Counted from the stretch's first letter, positions 9,691 to 19,685 are shown. The stretch is DNA of 35,873 nt from Larix sibirica (GCA_004151065.3 NWUY0303960894.1:1-35873), one strand, 5' to 3'. A program made the numbers and translations. The notes: generated from the letters alone by a model not told the origin.

Positions 9691-11075
9691 TGGAATCCCT
9701 TCTACCCACCCACCTATAGACCTAGAACTTTTAGCCCTATACCACTTGATTAATTAATCTTAGGGAGGTACAGCTATAGACTTATCCGGGATGGGATTAA
9801 CCAACCTTACCTTACCTTTACTTTAGTCCAAACACCCTACCCACCTATAGACCTAGACCTGTTATCCCTATACCACTTGCTCAATGAATCGCTTAGTAGG
9901 TCGGGACTGCTAGAGACCTTCTCTTATCTGGACGGCATGAAACAAGCTTACCCTGACTTTCGTACTGCCCATCACACACACCACAACACCACTGGATACA
10001 TTGCTTAACCCTCTTCTTACACGCCTTATCTTAGCTTCGATAAAGCATTGCACCGGCGTTCGATAACACCACTTCCTTATGACATATTCTGACTTTGGTA
10101 CCACTTATTAATATTGTCCCGGCCGAGCCTTGCCGATACTCTTCATCAATTAGAACCCACTGCAGAGACCTACCTGCCTTTCATTTAGTCCTGCTACCAA
10201 CTACCCTCTTTTATCTTTACCTTGAACTGCTGCATCTGCATCACGACACTTTATTATTGAATCGGCTGCTCGCTTAGGCACTTAACTTGGACCAGTCGGT
10301 CGTATTTACTTTTTCAGCCTAGTCCTTCCTTATGTGCATCATGCTCTATAAACCTTGCGTCTTTTACAAACCTATCTAGACCAGGCTTACGTATCTTAAC
10401 TTTTCACATTCACGGGCGGGCGTTGCGTTCAACAACACTTTATTAAATAATCTTACTTGGTACCGCACGACCAGTTGTATTACCTTTTTAAGCCTACTTT
10501 ATGAATGCCGGTTGTACAGCTTGTTGGATCGTACGTGGAAATTGCCCTCTTATCATGACTCCTTCCTTACTTATAATATCTTACACGCTTGGGTAGGTTA
10601 CTTACAGCATTTACATTCCCTTTACCCTATTTCCCCTTTACTTAACTGTTACCACTTATCCACCTGCTTCACAAATCTTACGACTTATATAATCTTTTCC
10701 TTTTCATGCCCCAAACTTACAGACAGCGTTGAACGAACACGGACGGGGCTAGAGGAGCTGTTAGACGGGAAGGATACAGTATTCACAGGCAGACTTGGAA
10801 TCACACTTGCTTACAGATGCTTCTTTGGTACCACTATGCTTACTATTCCGGCCGAGCTCAGGATACAGTTATTCATTATAACCCACTGGCTAGGAAAACC
10901 CCACCTTCCCTTTACTTAACTGTTACCACCCTTATTTACTTTTCACTGTTGCCTCTCCCTTTGGTTCTTCGCGGCTCGTCCCTCGCTCCTCACAAAACTT
11001 GGTTATTGAGCTGGACCGGCTGCTTGTTTAGATACTTAGACCAGTTGTATTTACTTTATATGCCAGTTAGTTAAA
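9690..11075 (+). repeat. Family A complex repeat, block 2
   Basis: Clear copies of the CCCACCTATAGACCTAGA(A/C)C / CCCTATACCACTTG / AATGAATCGCTTAG series begin near 9708 and 9840. A second landmark, TCCCGGCCGAGCCTTGCCGA with AATTAGAACCCACTGC downstream, lies at about 10118-10165, with a weaker copy at 10845-10895. Together the landmarks outline a unit of several hundred bases. The two longest frames of the region (10512-10919, 135 codons, and 10817-11074, 85 codons) lie entirely in this repeat, overlap each other and resemble no protein family, so they are not called as genes. Confidence 0.7.
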
Positions 11076-11279
11076 CGATGTTACTGTTGTGTGGTGGGAT
11101 GGGATCATGGCCCAAAAAAACCTAATCAATTGCGCAAGACTCATTTTTCCTGCCTTGACACACTTCCAATAAGCTATCTGTTTAAGTAAAAGTAAAAGTG
11201 CATTAATTCTGTTATAAGCTTTATTTCTGAGTAATAGAAATGAATGTAGCTAAGTCCGATAGGGTTCAAAATGTCTTAG

Positions 11280-11660
11280 GTTCTGGCTTCTGGTATGGCT
11301 TGGGATAGACTGGAGGGAGGACGGACGGATGAAGTCTGAAGGATATTAAGTCGTGGATGGATGCCAACCAAGTGAAGGATATCAAGTCGGGACGGATAGA
11401 GACCTGGCAAAGAGCGGCCAGGGAGGAGACGTTCCGCGTTTGAGTCCTGCTTTGTTGCTCTACTTAAGGAAGGTGGCCTATATGAATAAGGTAAATTGGG
11501 CAATAGTTAGAAGGGAAGGGCCTTGTGCGAAAGAGAGGGAGAATCAAATGTCTTTACCTATAATGCCAATCTGGAATTCCAATCTGGTATAGCTGGCTTG
11601 GGATGGCTGGCTTTGTTCGGCTAGCTTTGTCCAGCTTTGGTGGGCTTTATCCAAGGTTAC
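11280..11660 (+). repeat. Mixed short repeats (GAAGGATATYAAGTCG and GGCTTGG types)
   Basis: GAAGGATATTAAGTCG (11338-11353) and GAAGGATATCAAGTCG (11374-11389) are 36 bases apart. One family R unit, AAGGTGGCCTATATGAATAA then GGTAAATTG, lies at about 11468-11500. 11590-11650 has diverged GGCTTGGGATGGCTGGC units like those of family D. No gene is evident. Confidence 0.5.
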
Positions 11661-11878
11661 ACCGAGGGAAGGTCGTAACGCTAAAATGGCAATAGAATCG
11701 GGCTTCGCACCTCACCCACCGAACCTTGAGTTTAATATGTATGCGACGGGGACTAATATTCATAACCTTTTTTCTTACGGCTATGATTTAGATAAATCCC
11801 TTGCGTGGGATTTTTATATTATCTTTCTTTAAAGTTTGACCTTTATATACATATATTGCATAAACGTGATATTTATTA
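11661..11878. other. Spacer without recognised content
   Basis: It becomes AT-rich toward 11880. I see no gene, repeat or clear promoter. Confidence 0.4.
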
Positions 11879-12163
11879 ATGAATTTAGATCTTATCTTCG
11901 ATCCTTCTTCTTTAGCTTCTTTAGGAATACACTTTGAATTAGGCTCTATAAGATTTATACACTTCTTATTGCTATTATTTAAGCGGCCCCCTTCCTTAAG
12001 CCCTTTAAGCCTTGGAGCCAGTAATGAACCAAGTCTACTAGTTCAAGACTCCGTCCCTCAAGCTCAGGAGCTTCGTTAGAATATAATAGGTCTGGGAGGA
12101 TATGTTTTATTGCCCTATATTTACTGCTTAACTGGCTTCAATAGCGGCGGAGTCATCAACTGA
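11879..12163 (+). pseudogene. Possible small membrane ORF with an in-frame TAG
   Basis: An ATG at 11879 opens a 66-codon frame ending at TAG 12077-12079. The same frame then stays open for another 27 codons to TGA at 12161-12163. The first part has a hydrophobic stretch (RFIHFLLLLF) and a Pro/Ser-rich segment. The part after the TAG is strongly hydrophobic (IIGLGGYVLLPYIYCLTGF). Two membrane-like segments in one frame on both sides of a single stop suggest a decayed ORF rather than chance. I cannot assign a family, and plant mitochondria carry many such lineage-specific membrane ORFs. A chance origin is not excluded. Confidence 0.3.
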
Positions 12164-12295
12164 ATCGACAAGTGGTGCTTCAACGGGCTCTGGAACATAA
12201 TAATATGGGTCTCAGGTCTCAATAAAGAACTGGAACCAACCGGGTAACTTACGCCTGTAAGTCTTTGCTCTAGGTGCTGCTTCAAAGGGTGCTTA
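12120..12295 (-). other. Coding-like minus-strand segment
   Basis: On the minus strand, about 12200 down to 12127 reads YYVPEPVEAPLVDSVDDSAA and ends IEAS-stop. The same frame continues upstream, across one TGA, as ...PRAKTYRRKLPGWFQFFIET. The composition (acidic tail, basic segment before it) looks like protein rather than random DNA. It overlaps the plus-strand ORF at 11879-12163, so at most one of them can be an ancestral gene. No family is recognised. Confidence 0.25.
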
Positions 12296-12660
12296 AACAA
12301 CTAACTATGATGATATTGGTGATGCTGTTTTTGATCAACCGGAACTATCCCAAAAGACTCAACGAGCCGTTTGCATCATGCGCTTAAAACAAGTTTTCAT
12401 ATCACTTACATAAACCTCCTTCTGCTGCCACCTGCCCGATTAGAAGGAATCACCTGAAATGCCGCTCCGCTAATCCATTTAGCCAAATAAAAATGTGAGT
12501 GGGAACCCAGATGAATCAGATGCCTACGAACCCGTAAAAAACTAACATGTATTTTTCCAAAGCGCTGCGTTTACCGACCGACGTTTTGGGATCATCGACC
12601 GGAACAACCCGGGTATTTAACCTGGTGCCCCTATTTCAGATGGGGATCTTATTGCCTTCT
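12296..12660. other. Unassigned sequence, short coding-like patches
   Basis: A plus-strand patch from about 12306 reads NYDDIGDAVFDQPELSQKTQ for a few dozen codons without start or context. Otherwise no gene, RNA or repeat was recognised. Confidence 0.25.
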
Positions 12661-12910
12661 TTTGGATCTTCGTCAGTACCCGCCTTACAAACCACAACAC
12701 CTACCTTATAAGGAACCGCCTTACCTATTTAGGTTCCGTCTTAGGACCCAATTTACCCCCTTACTTTTCATTGTCAGAAGGGAAGTCCTGCTGGATCACA
12801 ACCTTTTAGCCAGCTTGCTTTATAGACCGGCTCACTTAACCTACCCCAATTACGTAATGCCCCCAACTTACAGCGCGTTGGATCGCATGGAAGGGAAGGT
12901 GCCACCTTAA
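12660..12910 (+). repeat. Family A complex repeat, partial block
   Basis: CCTTACCTATTTAGG, TTTACCCCCTTACTTT, TAGACCGGCTCAC and GCGTTGGATCG are variants of landmarks seen in the larger family A blocks. The 82-codon frame at 12662-12910 coincides with this repeat and is not called a gene. Confidence 0.45.
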
Positions 12911-13320
12911 ATATGGGAAATCAGCTATTTAACTAAAGAGAAATGCAAGTTTGACACCCGGTTGGATCCATATGACCCCGAACCCTTATAAAATGAGGTC
13001 TGATATATATCAAATGGCATTTCAGAATGTTTTTAGAATGAAGTCACGGACCCACCCAACCTGGTTGCCCTAATACGGAGGGAGCCCCAAAGAAAAAATC
13101 ATTGAACAGACGCGAAAGCGAGCGGGCTTTAGAGAATAGACCTTTTTATAGGATTTAAGAATAACCGTTATTACGTATATAATATGACACTTAAGCTTTT
13201 TTTGCTACGACTCTTTCCAACCGAGCAAGGAGATAGAATAGGTGCTTTCTTTATCCACGAACTTACACTTAGTTACCTTTTACCTTTTTATGGATTGGAA
13301 TTTCGCCGAAGACTATTAGT
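12910..13320. other. Spacer, one short shared AT motif
   Basis: No gene is seen. ATTACGTATATAATA at 13170-13184 is repeated exactly at 26420-26434. Its first 13 bases occur inverted at 34193-34205. Confidence 0.4.
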
Positions 13321-13334
13321 TGCCTGCCTTTGCT

Positions 13335-13570
13335 ACCCCAATTGATGGATTAAATGGCTGGACGGATGGTTTAGTAGCCGAGGACTTGTCAGAGCTTTGT
13401 TCCCCATGATCTATTGATGGATTAAATGGCAGGGCGGCTGGATGATGGGATGGCTTGGCTGGAAGGGATTATGGGACATCAGAGAGCCCCCTTGGGATGC
13501 CTTTATTTATGGGATGGGTGGAAGAATGGATGCATTGATGGGTTAGTAGCCCACATAGGATAGGGTGGGG
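13335..13570 (+). repeat. ~72-bp tandem repeat with ATTGATGGATTAAATGGC
   Basis: ATTGATGGATTAAATGGC is exact at 13341-13358 and 13413-13430, 72 bases apart. A diverged copy (GCATTGATGGGTTAGTAGCC) lies near 13532. GGATGGTTTAGTAGCC after the first copy matches GATGGGTTAGTAGCC in the last. Intervening GGATGGG/GGCTGG strings are further decay products. Confidence 0.65.
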
Positions 13571-13699
13571 TCGTGCTTTACCTTTAGCTTAGATCTTCAT
13601 TTCACTAAATAAGTTAATCTTATCACCGATTAGACTACTTAGATACAGTACTCTCCATAGGGGGGATGAATCGCCCACCCAATTTTGTAACCACCTCTA

Positions 13700-14185
13700 T
13701 TGATGAAGCGGAACTTACTTATGTCACCTCATTTAAGTGACAACCATCCATATCCCATAAGGAACTAATTGTGCCTAACTCACCATACATTAATTTTACG
13801 TAATTTACGACGGACGAATACTTACTTACTTTTGAAACCCCCCCACTTAGGGGGGCCAAATCAATCACTATATCTCGCCCATGAAAAGCGAGCACAAGCT
13901 TACCCTACTAGGTAAGTCAATTCCATATCTCCCCCTACTTAGTAAAAAGAACTTTCTCTCTAGCGCCCTCTAACTTGAGAGCGAATCACCAATTTCTCAC
14001 CCGCCTTGAATCCACTAACTTACTCATTAGGTATATTACTCAATCATATCTCGCACGTCTCACACGAAAAGCGAGTCACTTATCGTAATTCATTCACAAC
14101 GGATGAATCACTCACGTTTCATTCACTTTGGACGAAACCCATTTACCTCAGGCACTAATTGTACCTCGTCCGATGCGGCCAAATC
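13700..14185 (+). repeat. Cluster of short stem-loops with differing stems
   Basis: Hairpins read directly from the sequence: TGTCAC...GTGACA (13722-13742); AGG-AC, loop TAATT, GT-CCT (13760-13776, repeated at 14152-14168); six C, loop ACTTA, six G (13839-13855); CTCGC...GCGAG (13874-13892 and 14050-14075); CTTACC loop CTACTA GGTAAG (13899-13916); CGC-CTC loop TAACTT GAG-GCG (13964-13983); ATTCATTC loop ACAAC GGATGAAT (14088-14108); GTTTC-TTC loop ACTTT GGA-GAAAC (14116-14138). Spacers share AATCAATCACTATATCT-like words. Loops are mostly 5-9 bases. No array of identical direct repeats is present, so this is not CRISPR. Confidence 0.6.
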
Positions 14186-14222
14186 ACTAACCGTACCTAA
14201 CCTTTTCTTTCTTCCCTCAAAA

Positions 14223-14271
14223 GCAGAGCTCCGCGATTGGTCCCGATCCTGGGCTAGAACTCGAGCTCTGC
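14223..14271. repeat. 9-bp perfect inverted repeat
   Basis: GCAGAGCTC (14223-14231) is exactly complementary to GAGCTCTGC (14263-14271), with 31 bases between. It lies at the right edge of the stem-loop cluster. The frame crossing it (14103-14297, 64 codons) is not convincing as a gene. Confidence 0.6.
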
Positions 14272-14304
14272 CTGCTAAAGGGATAACCTTTCAATAAGTG
14301 AGGG

Positions 14305-14365
14305 GGGGTAACTATAGACTCAGGTAACTATAGGTATAACCGGTAGGTATAACCCGGTAAGTATA
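14305..14365 (+). repeat. Short GGTATAACC tandem repeat
   Basis: GGTAACTATA appears twice, then GGTATAACC, GGTAGGTATAACCC and GGTAAGTATAA follow without spacers. This is a micro-tandem array with roughly 10-16 base units. Confidence 0.55.
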
Positions 14366-14893
14366 ATTACTTATATAAAAAATAACAAATTATTACCGCT
14401 TCAATGGCCCTTATTATGAGCAGCTCTAACTAATAAGTCAAAATTTTGCAGTTAAGAGGGCATAAAGGGATCCTATGCGTGGTCTGGTTACTTCTACCAA
14501 TATGAAAATACCACTCCTACAGATCTACTTTAGAGAAAGAAGCACGGGGCGGGGAAATGTTCTATAGTAGTAGCTCAATCTATCTCGATCTATAGAGCGG
14601 TAGGCGGCTCGACTCGATCTATGTTATAGTAAAAAGGCAAGTCATGCTCTCCTAACTATTTGATAAGATGGCTCTCCTAGTAGGGCCTTTCTTTAGTGCT
14701 TTAGTCCTTTCTTTTAGAGAAGAGCAAGCTGCTAACGCTTAGAAGGGAATAGAGCTTAACTCGTCTTTACTGCTTTCCAACCCTGAGGCAAGTGAGAGCT
14801 ATTTAACGACATAGCATCGCGGGCGTAGAGGTGAAAATATGAATTCTACGGACCGAGCGACTTTATCAAACAAATTATTTTCCAGGCGCTGGG
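14366..14893. other. Spacer without recognised gene
   Basis: It contains small local duplications (GATCTATAGAGCGG and CTCGATCTATG near 14585-14630). No coding frame, tRNA or rRNA was recognised. Confidence 0.35.
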
Positions 14894-15160
14894 ATGGGAA
14901 ATGTAATGAGAGAGATCTCTGCATCACATAACACCACCAACCGATCCCATGAGTTGGGCTCCCCTTCTATTTATTTGAAAGTGAACCTGGCGATAACTAC
15001 TATACTGAATGAAATAAAAGAAATAGTGTGTATTAAATGGTTGATTGCAATATATGCGTTATCGGTTGGCTGGGCCTCCCTCGTTTGCCTAACACATCTA
15101 TCGCTCGCTATGGCTTCCCTTGGGCACCCTCTCTATCCTCCGCTTGCGACCAACTCGTAG
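14894..15160 (+). CDS. Hypothetical small ORF with a hydrophobic segment
   Basis: An 88-codon frame from ATG 14894 to TAG 15158-15160. Residues 1-45 are mixed and polar, while about 46-75 are hydrophobic (IKWLIAIYALSVGWASLVCL), long enough for one membrane pass. No family is recognised, no ribosome-binding logic applies in plant mitochondria, and no neighbour supports it. It is not composed of the repeat families described here, which is the only reason it is listed. Chance remains likely. Confidence 0.2.
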   Translation: MGNVMREISASHNTTNRSHELGSPSIYLKVNLAITTILNEIKEIVCIKWLIAIYALSVGWASLVCLTHLSLAMASLGHPLYPPLATNS

Positions 15161-15399
15161 TCAATACTGATTTGATGAGCAAGTAGCCGAAGGTGATTTG
15201 CTTCCACGTATCTATACCGAGCGAGCTAGCTAGCCCTGCTTTTCTTAAACGGGGCACCCTGACCCCCGCCCAGCCGCCCGTGTCCCAATGCCGGCTACTA
15301 AGAGCTTTAGCAAACAGAACAGCTGCCGCTCCGCTGCCGTGCTCAAAACCTGCATTAGTCTATTTCTTGGGCGAGCTAGCTACTTTATAATGGTTTGTC

Positions 15400-15765
15400 T
15401 TAGTTAAACGGGCCGGTCGGATCGCTCCGGCCTCCGCTTGTCACCATCAGCATACTCTGAGTGGATATTGATAAAAAATGATTTTCATAGTTGATTTGCT
15501 CAACACAACGTATCTCTCCAATGGCAGGAAGGAGGAGCAATAGCGTTCTTCCTTGCATTTCAATTAGAAGTTGAAGGAGCAACATTCCTGCGTTCCCAGC
15601 CTCATCATTATTTCCAACAGCAAAAGGAAGCCCAGCAAAAGCAGCAGAGCTAAGCCAATCATTCGTCCCAGCATCCCCAGCAAAGGCAGAGTGAGTACAT
15701 GCATGGGCTTGAGACTCTACGGCTTTAGCAGAAAGGTAGGGCAGCATAGTTTAATGTGCCAATAA
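15400..15765 (-). repeat. Family S/T-like segment with a 115-codon minus frame
   Basis: The minus strand is open from ATG 15747 to TAA 15400, giving SAFAGDAGTNDWLSSAAFAG, then PFAVGNNDEAGNAG and a Leu-rich end. The plus strand has the GCATCCCCAGCAAAGGCAG and CCCAGCAAAAGCAGCAGAGC units typical of family S and a GTTCCCAGCC element like family T. The open frame is thus best read as a well-preserved piece of the same triplet-periodic repeat. If family S ever was coding, this is its least damaged piece. Confidence 0.4.
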
Positions 15766-16010
15766 ATAGACCACTGGCAATATACAAGTAAACTTTTATA
15801 TGACAGCATCATATAGTAATACATAGAGTGGATATGGCACATCATATATGAATCAAGTATAGATCAAGTTTTATTTTAATGGATAGCTCTCTCTGGAGAC
15901 CCGGTTTCAGCTCAATCTTCAGGGTCTGGCTGTACTACCATCCTTACCTCACTCCTTCCTACGTGTAAGCTAAAGCCCCTTAAACAAGCACCTGAAGCAA
16001 GCTCAAGATC
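15766..16010. other. Spacer, nothing recognised
   Basis: AT-rich at first, then mixed. No gene or repeat is evident. Confidence 0.35.
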
Positions 16011-16345
16011 GACTGGGATACTCAAATAGGATGGATGGTGCGATACTCAATTGGACTAATCAAACTGGCTAATCAGGTTAGCTACCGGGATGAAATAGAT
16101 AATACTGGCAGTGCCTATAAGATATGGTCAGTGATATAACTTATTATCAGTCAGTCTAGATATAACCCCTATACTCCAACCTGTACTCAGTGAACTATAC
16201 GCAGTGACCCGTTGGATGTGCACAGTTCAGTTGTGTTATCCATGACCAGTTCTCAATTATCCATGTCCAGGAAGGAAGTAGTCAGTCAGGTGAGGCAGGT
16301 TACACATTGGAGCTTACACATAGAGGTACACAAGCGATGAGGTTA
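16010..16345 (+). repeat. Families D and E, locus 1
   Basis: GGGATACTCAAATAGG, GCGATACTCAATTGG and ATCAAACTGGCTAATCAGG-type units (D) run to about 16090. After intermediate AGTCAGT-rich sequence come GTTACACATTGGAGC, TTACACATAGAGGTACACAA and GCGATGAGGTTA units (E). The same order, D then E, appears at 20090-20450. Confidence 0.5.
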
Positions 16346-16860
16346 TATTATAATACTAAATTTTTTGAGGTTCGATTATTATGTTCAATGATAGGTACTC
16401 GATGCCAAGTATTGCCAGCATGCAGGTAGCTCCCAATTACCACGCCTACACTGCAGCGAGTATATACACCGATGATCTACTTATATATTGGATTTATATA
16501 ACTTAGGGGGAATAACCAACAAAATATATAGAGCTAAAATAAATAGATTACAGGGCAAAAAAGAAATTGAATTGATTTGAAACTCCAGGGCCTACCTAAA
16601 CCTCTAACTGGATCCTCAAAAACTGGTTGTCAGTTAATTGCCTAACTCACTAACTACCCTACTCCCCACGGAGACAGTCAGACCCAGACCCGATAAATAA
16701 CGATCTGCTAACTACCATTATGTATTAGCCATCCTGCAATATTTCGCTTACTTATTTTATTTAATCTCACGTACCACCCTTCATTCCCTAGCTCACGGCA
16801 CAATCCCACACAGCTCACGTACCAAGCATCCTCCATTGGTTCCCAAACATACAAAAATTC
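16346..16860. other. AT-rich spacer, no gene recognised
   Basis: No repeat of note. The minus-strand 74-codon frame at 16708-16932 runs into the CACCTGGC repeat and is not supported. Confidence 0.35.
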
Positions 16861-17035
16861 ATTGTCACCTGGCATCGAGTGATCACCACCTGGTCGACTT
16901 TGATTCCCGGCATTTACACCTGGCATTGCCACCTTCCTGGATCGACTGCATCGGGTGAAGGAAAACCTGTTTGAGTGCTCAACACCTGGCTGGACTGCAT
17001 CAACTATTGACTATTGACTATTGACTATTGGCTAT
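16860..17035 (+). repeat. CACCTGGC short repeats and (ACTATTG)4
   Basis: CACCTGGCATCGAG, CACCTGGTCGAC, ACACCTGGCATTGCC and ACACCTGGCTGGACTGCATC occur between about 16866 and 17000. GGATCGACTGCATC and GGACTGCATC share a second element. Directly after, ACTATTG is repeated four times at 17003-17030, a simple and probably recent microsatellite. Confidence 0.65.
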
Positions 17036-17807
17036 GACTGGTGTTTAGGGGCTATGTGGATCCTACAAAAGTTAATTAACGCATGTAATGCTGGCGCATT
17101 CCTTCCATGCATTCGAGGTAGGACCTGTGTGCTTCGTATCGGTAAGCTCTGTAGGGACCCGTGTGTCCCATCTGTTCAGTGCCAATGGTTAAGAAAATTT
17201 ATTCAACCATCTATTGACAACATCCCCCTGCCAAACATAAGTAAAGTTAATGAAATGGCCTAGTTCAGGAATAATAAAATCCATTAGGATTTCAATCTTC
17301 TTGATATAACTTCTAACTAACTCTAACAACTAGTTCTACTTATTTATAGTTCTTATAAAAACTATAAAACGAGAATAGAAAGGGAATAATTTAGCTTATT
17401 ACGCTGCTGTGTAGTGAAGAAGAAGAAAGAGTTCATTAACATTAGTGCATTATAAATAGAGTGCATAATAAATAGTTTGTCGCATGGACTATCCCTATGG
17501 GGACTGTCCCGAGTGGAAGCCATTGCCTCTTGGTCACTTACAACCTCCTGGGCACTTCAAAGATAAAAATCCGCTTTTCGTGCCCCAAAAAAGCAGCTTC
17601 CTCCGACCTGATCAAAACGAGTTGCTATTGTGCAAAAATGGGAATTATAATCAGTTCAATAATTAGCTAACAAAACTTTTTATCGCGCAGCGAACCCGCT
17701 TCCGTTTGTATATTTTATATAGAATAGAGATCATTATAGAGATAGATATAATTGTATAGATATATATCTATATATGCAACTTCATTCACTCTCTAGGGTC
17801 TGTTTTA
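17036..17807. other. Spacer with an 18-bp perfect palindrome
   Basis: TATAGATATATATCTATA (17755-17772) is its own complement and sits in an AT-rich tract 36 bases before the ATG at 17808. Frames at 17021-17263 and 17484-17666 have no recognisable features. Confidence 0.45.
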
Positions 17808-18074
17808 ATGCCGTCCATAGTATCACCCCAAAAAGGTTATATGTTGGGCAATGAATCAATCAATATCTCTCCAGTTAACGCACCCACTGCACTTCGCAAT
17901 GCTTTCATTATAAACGTAATCATCCAAAAAGAAGCTCAACAACTTAAGTTCTTACTGCATCGACAAGAGCTAAATGCAATAGAGCTATTCCATATGGACT
18001 GTTGTATTAAACCTATTGGCATAGAGTCCTTGTCTCGACACTTTTGGCATGGAGTACGGGCATATAGTAAATAA
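17808..18074 (+). CDS. Hypothetical protein, 88 codons
   Basis: The frame runs from ATG 17808 to TAA 18072-18074. The product has balanced composition (MPSIVSPQKGYMLGNESINI at the start, later QKEAQQLKFLLHRQELNAIE, which could form a short amphipathic helix, and a Cys pair DCC). It is not part of any repeat described here. No family is recognised. An AT-rich palindrome lies just upstream, which might place a promoter there, but that is inference only. It could also be an orphan fragment of a larger gene. Confidence 0.3.
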   Translation: MPSIVSPQKGYMLGNESINISPVNAPTALRNAFIINVIIQKEAQQLKFLLHRQELNAIELFHMDCCIKPIGIESLSRHFWHGVRAYSK

Positions 18075-18540
18075 ACACCTGGCAATCCCCCTCCCAATCA
18101 TATATATATATTTTTTTAACGTCCTGAGAGGAGTTAATTAAATAAAAAATATACTTTCAGCTCCTGATGAAGCTTTTTTTCGTAATGATTGGCCCCCTAA
18201 AGAATATATTTTATTAGGCAATAAATGTGAATGAGTATGTTTTACCAGTAAACAAGCCAAGTCTCCCCACCCAAAAGGTGTGTGGCTCAATATATGTTAA
18301 ATATTAGTACTTATAGGTGGCGTATGGGAAAATAACTAACAGTTTATTGCTTGCTTTATTATACTTTGGTTTGCTCAAGTTCTTCAAAACTCAAAGCATG
18401 AGGAAGCAGGTGCTTCTTTTGAACTCTCTAATACAGATGGATTGAAACCGATCAAGCCTTCCGGTCCTCACATTCTTAGCATAGAGTTGGAGGACATTTA
18501 CTTATTGACGGGACTTTAAAAAAGAGGGACACCAAAAAGG
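18075..18540. other. AT-rich spacer with low-complexity TA/T runs
   Basis: An alternating TATATATA tract and a T run lie at about 18100-18117, and another T run near 18173. No gene recognised. Confidence 0.4.
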
Positions 18541-18560
18541 TAAAACACTTGGAATCACAC

Positions 18561-18592
18561 CCTGTTTCCTTACTGGGCATGAGTAGAAACAG
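18561..18592. repeat. 8-bp hairpin with CTTACTGGGCATG loop
   Basis: CCTGTTTC (18561-18568) pairs exactly with GAAACAGG (18585-18592). The 16-base loop contains CTTACTGGGCATG. The same loop word recurs at 20039-20051 between CACCT (20033-20037) and AGGTG (20065-20069). Confidence 0.6.
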
Positions 18593-18719
18593 GTGACGAA
18601 CACGGAATCATGACCTCCCGGCTCTGACTGATGAATGTGTGCTGTTTCCGTCCGTGGGACCGCTGAATTGCTATTGCCAACGCCAATCAACATTTACTCT
18701 ACCTAGCGGCGACTATGCC

Positions 18720-19085
18720 TCTTGGTCAACGGATCGAGTAGTACATTAGCAGCATCTCGATATATACCAGTATTGCCTCTGGGATCTACTCTTTTGTAAT
18801 TGAGTGAATCGCCTACCAGGCAGCATCAACACTTTTTGGATTTACAGCATTGAAATACAAGTATCAACTCTTGGATAACCTCTTGTGAGAAAGTACAAGG
18901 ATTAACCCCAACCAAGTAAAAGCATCAACCTCTTTCTTGTATCACCAGCATAGAGTAACCACATGTAGGGTTATATCCATTATTGGTATTTTATCTTGGG
19001 CTCAACAACATAAGCATCATCAAGTATCCGCATCAAGTGGGATTTTCTCTTAGATTGATAGCATGGAATATCAACATGAGTACCG
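18720..19085 (+). repeat. Diverged repeat around AGCATCAAC
   Basis: GGCAGCATCAACACTTTTTGG, AAGTATCAACTCTTGG, AAAGCATCAACCTCTTTC, AAGCATCATCAAGTATCC and GCATCAAGTGGG recur. They are interleaved with ACAGCATTGAAAT, CCAGCATAGAGTAA and TAGCATGGAATATC. The two elements alternate, indicating an old tandem array with units of roughly 40-60 bases. No gene is present. Confidence 0.5.
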
Positions 19086-19680
19086 GCAGGCAGCAGGACT
19101 TAGTGTGAGCTCATTTGATTTGTTTTATAGTGAGATCGATCCGGCTCAGTAGGCAGGATGAACGATAGGAGGGAGGAAGCCAGCAACCAATTTGATTTGA
19201 GCGCCTTCCTAGCCTAGAGAGCAACAATAAAATGAATGTAGGATAAGATAAGCCAGCAGGAAGAGCGCCATAGGTAGGAGGGAGCCATCGTACCATTAAG
19301 AGTCTGGTGAGGAGGCCCGCGGTGGGAGGAAAGAGAAGAACCCCCTTCTCCATTTATATATCTCCCCGCTCGCTAATAGCACGAAGTGATTCTGGCATAC
19401 CAATCGAACCGCCTCTTCTTTTTGTACTGGTGGTAGGGCTTCCTGCCTCCGGCTCTGGGATAACCTGCTTTCTCGATAGCTAACCTAGAGAGCTCTACAG
19501 ATAACTCGCTCAGGCAGGGCAGCCGTCTTGGTAGTAGGGGAAGGCACTCTTCATTCTTCGGAAAGAGGCGGCTTCATTCACCCACCTTCTTAGCGCTGGG
19601 AGCACCAGGGGAGGGCGGAAGCGCTCTTTCCCTCTCACTCGTAGTGGGGCGGGGTGAGTAAAATGATTAATTTTTCCATC
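19086..19680. other. GC-richer spacer, no gene recognised
   Basis: Minus-strand frames at 19111-19353 and 19510-19713 have unremarkable products. No RNA gene or repeat found. Confidence 0.35.
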
Positions 19681-19685
19681 CATCC

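Noticed and set aside
10512-10919. 135-codon plus frame, the longest in the window
   Set aside because: It lies inside family A, overlaps another frame of the same repeat (10817-11074), and its product is Leu/Tyr/Thr-rich read-through with no family resemblance.
13700-14185. CRISPR array
   Set aside because: The stem-loops differ in sequence and no identical direct repeats with regular spacers are present.
14815-14890. Possible rRNA-like stretch (GGCGTAGAGGTGAAAATATG)
   Set aside because: It resembles the 16S/18S GTAGAGGTGAAAT motif only over a few bases, and the flanks do not continue the match.
15190-15400. GC-rich patch with open frames on both strands
   Set aside because: It looks like ordinary plant mitochondrial spacer sequence, and I could not match either translation to a known gene.
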